Positions 15,642 to 23,511 of a stretch of DNA of 33,747 nucleotides are shown here, one piece after another. The notes under the pieces are model-generated. The model did not search any database. It saw only the letters and a list, made by a program, of their open reading frames with translations, and had not been told where the DNA came from. Both the position numbers and the translations under genes were made by a program. The stretch covers positions 1 to 33,747 of the forward strand of contig NZ_CBVI010000150.1 in NCBI RefSeq assembly GCF_000513195.1, read 5' to 3'. Position 1 is the first letter of the stretch. The number at the start of each line of letters is the position of its first letter. The DNA is from Bacteroides timonensis (lineage in GTDB: Bacteria; Bacteroidota; Bacteroidia; Bacteroidales; Bacteroidaceae).

Positions 15642-16130
15642 TTACTTACGGATATAATCCACAAATGCATAGGGGCAGGGATGTTTCTCGTCAACAAGAT
15701 GAGATTCCCTGCTTTTTTCATGCCATATTGCGGACTCTACAGCAGGGAAGTAAGCATCTACCTGAGGTGCTTCTGCATCGATTTCCGTCAGGCAAAGCAT
15801 GTCTGCCAATGGCATTGCCTGTTTATATACACTTGCTCCGCCGATAATATATACTTGTTCCTCAGGTTGACAGCTTTGCAAAGCTGCTTCGAGGGTAGGG
15901 AATACTTCTGCACCGGGGCATTGAGTTGCAAGATTGGATGAAAGCACCACATTCCTTCGGTTGGGCAGTGCGCCTTTAGGCAGGGACTCGAATGTTTCTC
16001 TTCCCATGATGATGGTGTTTCCTGTGGTCAATGCCTTGAAACGTTTTAAATCATTGGGAAGCCAGAATAACAATTTATTTTGGAAACCGATTCCTAAGTT
16101 GCGGTCTACGGCGGCGATGATACTAATCAT
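15642..16130 (-). CDS. folA: Dihydrofolate reductase
   Basis: The enzyme reduces dihydrofolate to tetrahydrofolate with NADPH. Its 162 aa match chromosomal FolA. It has the N-terminal MISIIAAVDRNLGIGFQNKL, the substrate-binding Asp in LPNDLKRFK (about 29), TIIMGRETFESLP, RRNVVLSS and YIIGGASVYKQ. It follows thyA by 18 bp, the usual pairing that regenerates the folate oxidised by thymidylate synthase. Confidence 0.96.
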   Translation of the reverse strand: MISIIAAVDRNLGIGFQNKLLFWLPNDLKRFKALTTGNTIIMGRETFESLPKGALPNRRNVVLSSNLATQCPGAEVFPTLEAALQSCQPEEQVYIIGGASVYKQAMPLADMLCLTEIDAEAPQVDAYFPAVESAIWHEKSRESHLVDEKHPCPYAFVDYIRK

Positions 16131-16148
16131 GATTGGATGTATGATTTG

Positions 16149-16943
16149 TTAAACAGAAACTTTACCTGCTATATGCGGATGTGGATCGTAATTTACCAAT
16201 TCGAAATCTTCATATTGGAAGTCGAAGATGCTCTTCACGTCCGGGTTTATCTTCATTTGCGGCAACGGACGTGGTTCGCGGGAAAGTTGCAGTTTGACCT
16301 GCTCCAGATGATTCAGATAAATATGCGCATCACCGAGCGTATGAATGAAATCCCCTGCTTTCAGCCCGGTCACTTGTGCCATCATCTGCAACAGTAGGGC
16401 ATAAGATGCAATGTTGAAAGGTACACCGAGGAAAATATCCGCACTTCGTTGATAGAGTTGGAGGCTCAACCGTCCGTTTGCCACATAGAATTGAAAGAAA
16501 GCATGACAGGGAGGAAGATTCATGTTGCTAATATCTCCCACATTCCAAGCGCTGACAATGATGCGGCGGGAATCCGGATTATGAAGAATTGTTTCTACAG
16601 CCTCACTGATCTGATCGATGGAACCACCTTTGTAGTCAGGCCAGGAACGCCATTGATAACCGTAAATATGTCCCAGATCACCATTATCATCCGCCCATTC
16701 GTTCCAAATGCGAACACCATGATCTTGCAGATACTTGGCATTGGTATCTCCATTCAGGAACCATAGCAATTCATATATAATCGATTTCAGATGCAGTTTT
16801 TTGGTGGTGAGGCAGGGAAAGCCATCATCCATATTGAAGCGCATTTGATGTCCGAATACGCTGATTGTACCGGTTCCGGTACGGTCTTCCTTGTGTACGC
16901 CCTCGGTTAATACCCGATTGAGCAAGTCTAAATATTGTTTCAT
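16149..16943 (-). CDS. thyA: Thymidylate synthase
   Basis: The enzyme methylates dUMP to dTMP using methylene-tetrahydrofolate. Its 264 aa equal the E. coli enzyme in length, and long blocks agree (MKQYL start, RTGTGT, FGHQMRFN). The catalytic Cys is in PPCHAFFQFYV (about 146), followed by QLYQRSADIFLGVPFNIASYA. It is upstream of folA in a two-gene operon. Confidence 0.98.
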   Translation of the reverse strand: MKQYLDLLNRVLTEGVHKEDRTGTGTISVFGHQMRFNMDDGFPCLTTKKLHLKSIIYELLWFLNGDTNAKYLQDHGVRIWNEWADDNGDLGHIYGYQWRSWPDYKGGSIDQISEAVETILHNPDSRRIIVSAWNVGDISNMNLPPCHAFFQFYVANGRLSLQLYQRSADIFLGVPFNIASYALLLQMMAQVTGLKAGDFIHTLGDAHIYLNHLEQVKLQLSREPRPLPQMKINPDVKSIFDFQYEDFELVNYDPHPHIAGKVSV

Positions 16944-16996
16944 GATTGCAGATTACGAATTATAAACAACAAAAGGGACAATCTTTTTTGCCTCGC

Positions 16997-17004
16997 CAAA
17001 GGTA
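16997..17004 (-). promoter_or_regulatory. -7 promoter element of thyA-folA
   Basis: TACCTTTG on the minus strand matches TAnnTTTG, 53 bp before the thyA start. No clear -33 partner is seen. Confidence 0.4.
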
Positions 17005-17067
17005 ACTAAACTTCGGCAGATAGCATAGAATAATTCTTAATTAAAAATTAGAGGAACGGCGGTATAA

Positions 17068-18303
17068 TTAAAGGAACGGTGTCATTAAGTTACCCACCCA
17101 ACCTACAAACTTCTTCCATCCTGAACGCTTTTTCCAAACTTCGGGAGTCAATAGCGTACTATTCTTTTTATCCCGTTCAAACATATCATTCAACTGGTGA
17201 GTGATTGTAGGATCGAAAATAAACGCATTCGTTTCAAAGTCATATCGCAGACTGCGGCTATTCAGATTGGCCGTACCCACAGTACAGAAATTCCGGTCTA
17301 CCATCATAATCTTGGAATGGTGGAAGCCTCCGTTAAAGAGATAAACTTTTGCCCCTTTCTTCATCAGCTTGTGTACGATATAGAAAGATGCTTCCGGGGT
17401 GAAAGGAATATCAGAAACGGCAGGTATCATGATTTCCACTTCAGTACCTTTTTTTAATGCATATTTAATGGCCTTCCGGATGGATTTGGTTGGTACAAAG
17501 TAGGGGTTCACAATCTGTATGCTATGTTGCGCTGCTCCAATGGATGCTGCATAAGCGTGACTGATGGAGCGGGGAGTTTCCCTTGGTGTACGGTCTACTA
17601 TGGCTATTTCTTCGGCTATACTGTCGGGGAGTTGCGGTATATCCGGAAAGTAAACGGGGCCTCCGACGTGCTGTTTAGTCTCCTGGTTCCACATAGTGAG
17701 GAAGATACCTTGCAGATAGCGCACTGCATCTCCTTCGATACGCATGTGCATGTCGTGCCATTGACCGATTTTGGGCAGTCCCGTGATGTAATAGTCGGCT
17801 ATATTCATACCACCGGTATATCCTATTTTGCCGTCAATCACTACGATTTTCCTATGATCGCGATGCATGGCATGATTGATCCATGGGAAGGTGATCGGGT
17901 CAAATTTCACTATTTCAATGCCCCGGTCACGAATTGCTTTCAGGTGATGTTTCTTTAATGGTTTATTATTAGACCAGTTACCGAAAGCATCGAAGAGAGC
18001 ACGGACTTCCACACCTTCCTGTACTTTTTCAGCCAGTAAGTCGAACAGGGCATTGGCTATGGAGTCATTGCGGAAATTGAAGTATTCCAGATGAATGTGA
18101 TGTTTGGCGTGGCGTATTTCTTCGAAGAGATCCAGAAACTTCTCCCGTCCGCTCATCAGAAGCTTTACTTCATTGTTGGCGGTAACCGGAATGCCTTGTT
18201 GTTGTAGATAATGCATCACGAGCGAGTCACTGGTAGCAACTTGCGCGTGAATATTTCCTATAAATAATGCAGATGATAATATGATGAATAATATTTTCCT
18301 CAA
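17068..18303 (-). CDS. Exported phospholipase D-family protein, cardiolipin-synthase-like
   Basis: This 411-aa protein has two HKD motifs: HRDHRKIVVIDG (first, about 146-157) with GGMNIAD after it, and HHSKIMMVDRN followed by GTANLNSRS (second, about 328-350). Two HKD motifs in one chain fit cardiolipin synthase or a related phosphatidyltransferase. Unlike standard ClsA it lacks the pair of N-terminal membrane helices and instead begins with a cleavable signal peptide (MRKILFIILSSALFIGNIHAQ), so the catalytic domain should be periplasmic. A secreted phospholipase D remains possible. It is a single-gene unit. Confidence 0.87.
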   Translation of the reverse strand: MRKILFIILSSALFIGNIHAQVATSDSLVMHYLQQQGIPVTANNEVKLLMSGREKFLDLFEEIRHAKHHIHLEYFNFRNDSIANALFDLLAEKVQEGVEVRALFDAFGNWSNNKPLKKHHLKAIRDRGIEIVKFDPITFPWINHAMHRDHRKIVVIDGKIGYTGGMNIADYYITGLPKIGQWHDMHMRIEGDAVRYLQGIFLTMWNQETKQHVGGPVYFPDIPQLPDSIAEEIAIVDRTPRETPRSISHAYAASIGAAQHSIQIVNPYFVPTKSIRKAIKYALKKGTEVEIMIPAVSDIPFTPEASFYIVHKLMKKGAKVYLFNGGFHHSKIMMVDRNFCTVGTANLNSRSLRYDFETNAFIFDPTITHQLNDMFERDKKNSTLLTPEVWKKRSGWKKFVGWVGNLMTPFL

Positions 18304-18340
18304 AACTTCTTACGCTTAGTTAGTTTTCTAATTGAGTCGG

Positions 18341-18348
18341 CAAAGATA
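18341..18348 (-). promoter_or_regulatory. -7 promoter element of the phospholipase D-family gene
   Basis: TATCTTTG on the minus strand lies 37 bp before the start codon and matches the -7 consensus. Confidence 0.45.
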
Positions 18349-18390
18349 CAATTTATTGATGAGAAATGTTTGCTCAGTTAAAAAAAATTA

Positions 18391-18424
18391 GCCCTTGACC
18401 TGCAAAATGCAGGCAAGGGCTAAT
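18391..18424 (-). terminator. Intrinsic terminator of the ECF sigma operon
   Basis: The outer stem TAGCCCTTG/CAAGGGCTA encloses an inner stem CCTGC/GCAGG. On the minus strand it is followed by a run of eight T residues. It lies about 50 bp after the last gene of the sigma operon. Confidence 0.92.
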
Positions 18425-18471
18425 TAAATTATTGTAAGGGCAAACGGATTTATTGCAAGAATAAATGAGCT

Positions 18472-18807
18472 TTATGCTAAAGAACAAATCTTGCGATATC
18501 CTAAGTAGGCAAGTACTACTGCCGCTATGATCAGTGATTTGGGATCAAGTTCCGCTGCACCGCTTTGTACGGCACTGGTGAAAGTCTCGCGTAAGGCACC
18601 CAGCACCAGTTGCAAACCGTCGAGAACAAAGAACAACACTACGGCAAGCGTAAAACAGAACAAGCTCCACAACTGCGAAATCCGGTAATACCGGTCGGGC
18701 AGGTGGTGCATCACGCGACGGCTGAAGCCGTTATCTTCTATCTCTTTCCGATTGTCAGAGAAGAATTGCTGCAAAAGTTTATCATCAGTTGTTTCCGTCA
18801 TAACCAT
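18472..18807 (-). CDS. Small membrane protein downstream of the ECF sigma factor (DUF5056-like)
   Basis: This 111-aa protein has a charged N-terminus (DDKLLQQFFSDNRKEIEDNGFSRRVMHHLP, about 8-37, seen in full at 18695-18785) and two membrane spans at about 48-69 and 89-106. From memory it resembles DUF5056 proteins of Bacteroides. It overlaps the end of the sigma gene by 23 bases; the ATG at codon 3 would shorten the overlap. Position and topology suggest an anti-sigma or membrane partner of the sigma factor, but no anti-sigma motif is visible. Confidence 0.82.
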   Translation of the reverse strand: MVMTETTDDKLLQQFFSDNRKEIEDNGFSRRVMHHLPDRYYRISQLWSLFCFTLAVVLFFVLDGLQLVLGALRETFTSAVQSGAAELDPKSLIIAAVVLAYLGYRKICSLA

Positions 18808-19333
18808 TTTGTTTTAAGTAGGTAGCCATTTTTTCTTTTGCCCGCGAGAGGTGGCTTTTGACTGTTCCCGCCGGGCATCCCGTGATACCTGCAATCTTTT
18901 CGATGCTCTGATCTTCCATGTAGAACAAGGTGATACAGGTTCGTTCCATTTCTTTTAGTGTCGCCAGTGCCCGGTAAACGTCCATCTGTTGTCCTACGTC
19001 ATCCTGGTTGGTATTCCAGCGGGTATCCACTTCTCGGGTGTCGAGGTCGGCTGTATCCTTCCGACTGCGAAGATAATCATAAAATACATTATACGCAATG
19101 CGGTAGAGCCAAGTGGAGAAGTTGGATAAGTTTTTGAATGAAGCCAGGTTGGTGTAGGCTTTGATAAACGTGTCCTGCGCCAGGTCGTCACTCAATTCGT
19201 TGTCGCCGCAAGTCAGGTTGAGGAAGAACCGTCGCACGGGCGACTGGTACTTTTTCACCAACTGGTCGAAGGCCCTGGTGTTGCGAAACACCACGACCTG
19301 CGCGACTAACGATATATCGTTGAGCTGGCTCAT
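18785..19333 (-). CDS. ECF-type RNA polymerase sigma factor
   Basis: This 182-aa sigma-70 family protein contains region 2 (about 18-88, with the AFDQLVKKYQSPVRRF and DDLAQDTFIKAY segments and FSTWLYRIAYN) and region 4 (about 122-172, with LFYMEDQSIEKIAGITG and GTVKSHLSRAKEKM, the -35 recognition helix). Region 3 is missing, as in all ECF factors. It starts within the last four bases of the upstream membrane-protein gene and overlaps the downstream one, so the three are translated as a coupled set. Confidence 0.95.
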   Translation of the reverse strand: MSQLNDISLVAQVVVFRNTRAFDQLVKKYQSPVRRFFLNLTCGDNELSDDLAQDTFIKAYTNLASFKNLSNFSTWLYRIAYNVFYDYLRSRKDTADLDTREVDTRWNTNQDDVGQQMDVYRALATLKEMERTCITLFYMEDQSIEKIAGITGCPAGTVKSHLSRAKEKMATYLKQNGYDGNN

Positions 19334-19965
19334 CTCTCCCGGTTGTCCTTTTTATTAGAGTCTTGCGTATAATAGATAACTAATTGTCCGAATCCGGTGA
19401 ACATGATCAGCAGTCCGACACAACCTACTCCAAAGTTCTCGGTAATGGCCCAGAGGAAGATGAACAATCCGATGCCGATGAAGATGTTTTTGATACCTTT
19501 GGTACGGATATCTTCTGTTTTCTCCGCATTCTTGAAGAAGTCTTCAGGCAGTTGTTGACCGCTCGAAAGTGCTTGTTCTGCAAGGCGGTATTTGGCTTTT
19601 CGATTTTTGTAATTGAAGAAGAATACCGTAAAGACGATGAGTAGCGGCAGACCGAAGATGAAGACGATGGCAGTAACTGAAATGATGGTTTCAGAGGTTT
19701 TTCCACCTAAATCGAAGTCCCAGTTCCAACCACTGCCGTTGTGGTGTTTCCATCCTTTATCGCTTTTGCTGTCTGAACCACTGCCTTCGTAGGTCATGAT
19801 GCTGAGCGTATCGGTTACTGTCTTTCCGTCGATGGTAGTATCGCGCAATTCAATCACGCGTTTTTTGTTCCCCAGACTGTCGTTTTCTGTAACCGTTCTG
19901 TTTTTTGCCTGTACCAGTGAACATAATGTCATGGCGGCGATGAGTGCTAAAATTATCCGTTTCAT
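19330..19965 (-). CDS. Membrane protein encoded first in the ECF sigma operon (DUF6249-like)
   Basis: The protein starts at M3 of the open frame (ATG at 19965), giving 211 aa with a signal peptide (MKRIILALIAAMTLCSLVQA). A soluble Gly/Ser/Trp-rich segment of about 75 residues (SDKGWKHHNGSGWNWDFDL) follows, then a membrane span at about 92-115, a basic stretch and two further spans at about 160-195. The layout resembles DUF6249 proteins. It precedes the sigma factor and overlaps it by four bases, so it is a candidate signal-sensing partner. Function unknown. Confidence 0.8.
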   Translation of the reverse strand: MKRIILALIAAMTLCSLVQAKNRTVTENDSLGNKKRVIELRDTTIDGKTVTDTLSIMTYEGSGSDSKSDKGWKHHNGSGWNWDFDLGGKTSETIISVTAIVFIFGLPLLIVFTVFFFNYKNRKAKYRLAEQALSSGQQLPEDFFKNAEKTEDIRTKGIKNIFIGIGLFIFLWAITENFGVGCVGLLIMFTGFGQLVIYYTQDSNKKDNRER

Positions 19966-20173
19966 AATCATATTTTGTTTTATCTTTTATTGTTTCTTTG
20001 TGTGTTAGACGTATCATGTCAGTTAGAAAGTTGCAAAGAGACGATATTTTTTTTAGAAAATCGATACTATGCGGCATTATTTATTAGGATATTCAGCTTA
20101 CGGGGGGATATATCCGTTGCTTAAAGGAGGCTGGTATTTTCGTTGAAACAAGCTATTGGCGGAGTTGCAAGAA

Positions 20174-20381
20174 ACTAATATCTGATGTGCTACCAACTAA
20201 TATCTTGGATACTAGAAAATATTCTTACTATAAATATATAGGTTTCTTACAACAATTATAGAAGTTTCTTACATTAATTATAATAGTATATTACAACAGT
20301 TATTGTAAGAATAATAATTAGGCAACGAGTTATTAGTTGGATGCGGTGCGGAGATTAGTTGTTAGGAGAGCAGGGATTAGT
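20174..20381. repeat. Degenerate 22-bp-period array upstream of the ECF operon
   Basis: The gap 19972-20557 has no gene. Within it, ACTAAT begins at 20174 and 20196; CTTAC (or ATTAC) at 20224, 20246, 20268 and 20290; and ATTAGT at 20332, 20354 and 20376. All steps inside each block are exactly 22 bp. The ATTAGT block is the reverse complement of the ACTAAT block, so the whole array is roughly an inverted structure about 200 bp long. The rest of the gap (19972-20173) shows only an AT-rich leader of the sigma operon. Confidence 0.8.
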
Positions 20382-20503
20382 TTGTAGGCAGATTCTTTTT
20401 CCATTTGCGGGATTTATTTAATCATTATATAGCGTCTCGGGCTTCTTGTACTAATAAGATATAGGTATTTTGGGAGTAAATCCGGTTAAAACAACTAAAT
20501 GCG

Positions 20504-20535
20504 GTTGCTTCTTATTGTAATTAGTGTTACTTTCG
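20504..20535 (+). promoter_or_regulatory. Promoter of the His-rich protein/TonB receptor unit
   Basis: GTTG at 20504-20507 (-33) and TACTTTCG at 20528-20535 (-7, one mismatch to TAnnTTTG) are separated by 20 bp, the usual Bacteroides spacing. Confidence 0.55.
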
Positions 20536-20557
20536 CAAATCTATATTAAAACGCTTT

Positions 20558-20893
20558 TTGGAGAAGTTACGGAATATATTGAAATGGTTCCTTCCTTTAT
20601 TATTTATCGCATATTTAGGAGGTATTACACTGTTTACTCACTCGCATGTGGTAAATGGGGTAATTATTGTACATTCCCACCCGTTCAAAGGTGAACATAG
20701 CCATACGGAAGCGCAGGTTGAAACGATATTCTTCCTTTCTTCTTTTGTAGCTTCTTCTCTACCTGCTATTCTTTTTGCCGCATCGGCTTTCCTTATTTTA
20801 TTGCGTGTACTGAGTGTTCCGGCTGTAGAACATACCAAGTGCGTGCGAGTTCGTTGCGGCATCAGTCTGCGTGCACCACCTGTAGTTCATTGA
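20558..20893 (+). CDS. Small histidine-rich membrane protein
   Basis: This open frame of 111 aa starts at a TTG (20558); no in-frame ATG fits near the start. It has a membrane span at about 10-26, then an external histidine-rich segment (HSHVVNG, VHSHPF, GEHSHTE within 28-51), then a second span at about 57-85 and a basic tail. I do not recognise the family. It lies 47 bp before a TonB-dependent receptor, and the His clusters suggest binding of a transition metal such as zinc, copper or nickel; this is inference only. Confidence 0.68.
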   Translation: MEKLRNILKWFLPLLFIAYLGGITLFTHSHVVNGVIIVHSHPFKGEHSHTEAQVETIFFLSSFVASSLPAILFAASAFLILLRVLSVPAVEHTKCVRVRCGISLRAPPVVH

Positions 20894-20940
20894 CAATAGG
20901 AATTCCCCTTATTAAAAAATCCATTAAAAATTAGAACTAC

Positions 20941-23364
20941 ATGAAAAAATATATCTTTTTCGTGGTGGGAGTGATGTGTACATTGCTCTCCCACACCGCT
21001 TATGCAATTGATTTAAATAAATCTGACGCCAATATCATTGGCCACGTATTAGAGAAAAAAACAGGAGAACACCTTCCTTATATGACAGTAGCCCTGAAAG
21101 GGACCACTATCGGAACTATGACCGATGGTACCGGACATTATTTTCTGAAGAACCTTCCGGAAGGTGAGTTCATACTCTCCGTCAGTGCCGTAGGTTATAA
21201 ACCACAAGAACGAAAAGTAACCCTTAAACGAGGCAAGACGCTGGAAGAAAACTTCGAACTGGAAGAAGATATGGTAGCCCTGGATGGCGTAGTTGTTACA
21301 GCCAATCGTAATGAAACCGCTCGCCGACTGGCACCTACCTTGGTAAAAGTCGTTACTCCGAAACTATTCGACATGACCAATTCGCATACCTTGTCGCAAG
21401 GTCTCGTCTTCCAGCCGGGCGTGCGTGTAGAAAACGATTGCCAGAATTGTGGCTACTCACAGGTACGTATCAATGGTATGGATGGGAAATATACACAGAT
21501 ACTGATTGATTCCCGTCCTATCTTTTCTGCACTGGCAGGTGTCTACGGTTTGGAGCAGATTCCCGCTAATATGATAGAGCGTGTGGAAGTGGTACGTGGA
21601 GGTGGCTCGGCTCTTTTCGGCTCTTCGGCCATTGCCGGAACAGTGAATATCATCACGAAAGAACCTCTCCGCAACTCCGGTTCGTTTGCCCACTCTATCT
21701 CTAATTTCGATGGTTCCGGTTCGTTTGACAATAATACCACGCTTAACCTTTCCCTGGTATCTTCGGATAACAAAATGGGAGCTTACATCTACGGGCAGAA
21801 CCGCCACCGTTCGGCATGGGATTCCAATGGTGACGGCTTCTCCGAATTACCCAAATTGAAGAACCAGACAGTAGGCGTGAACGCTTATTACAGGCTGAGT
21901 CCCTATTCCAAGCTGAATCTAGAATATCATCACATGGAAGAGTTCCGTCGTGGCGGTAACCGCTTTGATCTGCCGCCTCACATTGCCGAAGATGCCAATC
22001 TGAATGGTTCCGGTGAACCCGGACTGGTGGAGCAGATCGAACATTCCATCAATACGGGCGGTTTGAAGTTCAGTGCCTTCTCCAAAGATCAGAAGCATGC
22101 GTTCAATGCATACGCCTCTGCCCAGCATATCGTGCGCGACAGTTATTACAGTGCCTATGGGCATACCACCGATTTCACCGGCGTATTGGGCGCCCAGTAT
22201 ATCTATCATTTTGATAAGCTCTTTTTCATGCCTTCCGACTTGACGGGTGGGGTGGAATTTAATCATGATAATCTGGACGACAAAGCAACGGATATGCAAA
22301 AATACCGGGATGCCGCTTTGGCGGAAGATCCCACTGCAACAGGAGACCGTCTGCAACAGTTGATTGATAAATATACACCCGATCCCTTGAAACAGATTGT
22401 GAACATTGCGAGCGCCTATGTGCAGAATGAATGGAAAAGCGAGCAGTGGAGTTTTCTGATAGGCGGACGTCTGGACTAGAATAGCATTATGAGCAAAGCC
22501 ATTTTCAGTCCCCGTGCCAATATCCGCTACAATCCTACGCAGGACATAAATATCCGTTTCAGTTATGCCGAAGGCTTCCGTGCTCCGCAGGCTTTCGACG
22601 AAGACTTACATATTAGTAATGTGGGAGGCGAGTTGATCTCCATCGTTCGTGTTAAGGATCTGAAAGAAGAACGTTCGCGCAGCGTGAACGCTTCGATGGA
22701 CTGGTATCATTACTTCGGTGATTTCCAGGCAAATTTGCTGATAGAAGGTTTCTTCACGAAACTCTCCGATCCGTTTGTACTGACAGCACCGGTAGAAGAT
22801 CCGAACGGTAGCGGATATCTGATACAAACCCGTGTCAACGGTTCCGGTGCAAAGGTGTATGGTGGTACATTGGAAGGAAAGATCGCTTGGCGTGATAAAA
22901 TCCAGTTGCAGGCGGGACTGACCGTGCAACGCAGTCTGTACGATTCTCCCGAGGAGTGGAGTGCAGACAAGGAACATTTGTCGGATGAAGAACGCCATAG
23001 CGACCGGATATTGCGTACCCCCGATGTTTATGGTTACTTTACTGCCACTTTCAATCCTGCAAAAGCATTGTCGGTAGCCCTGAACGGTAATTATACCGGG
23101 CGAATGTATGTGCCTCATCTGATGTCCGAAGTGGATGGTACGGCAGACCTGTTGGTGAAAAGCCCGGATTTCTTCGAACTGGGTGCCAAGGTAGCTTATG
23201 ATATAGATTTTTCCGGCATGTGCCTGCAATTCAATGTGGGAGTACAGAATATCTTCAACTCCTATCAGAAAGATTTTGATAAAGGAGCCACCCGCGATTC
23301 CGGTTACATTTATGGTCCGGGAGCGCCTCGTTCCTACTTTGCGGGAGTCAAGCTTAGTTTTTAG
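20941..23364 (+). pseudogene. TonB-dependent receptor interrupted by one in-frame TAG
   Basis: The reading frame encodes an outer-membrane receptor. It has a signal peptide (1-22), a CarboxypepD_reg-like domain (about 30-115), a plug domain (AGVYGLEQIPANMIERVEVV and GGGSALFGSSAIAGTVN) and a beta-barrel ending in YFAGVKLSF with a terminal Phe. At 22477-22479 a TAG follows GGRLD. Twelve bases on, the frame continues without shift as MSKAIFSPRANIRYNP and runs to 23364. The two open pieces are 512 and 291 aa; together about 807 codons, a normal receptor length. Only one base need differ, for example AAG or GAG to TAG. With the stop the barrel is cut in half. It could be a recent inactivating mutation or a sequence error. 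Confidence 0.85.
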
Positions 23365-23410
23365 TGCCCGGCGGGTTTGCCTTGTATTGCCTTTTTATGT
23401 TACCTTTGAG

Positions 23411-23485
23411 GAAGATAAGCTGCATCTCAGCATAACTTTTTCATGCAAGCATGAAAGTTATGCATTCGATTTGCATTACCTTTGC
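23411..23485 (+). promoter_or_regulatory. Promoter-bearing repeat element, copy B (drives the methyltransferase gene)
   Basis: This 75-bp segment is the second copy of the element at 14934-15007. It holds the dyad at 23434-23459 (TTTCATGC-AA-GCATGAAA at its core), a spacer of 17 bp, then the -7 box TACCTTTG (23477-23484). The downstream start codon is 27 bp away. The orientation relative to the downstream gene is the same as in copy A. Confidence 0.8.
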
Positions 23486-23511
23486 GGAAATAATAACAAA
23501 CAATTTGGCAC

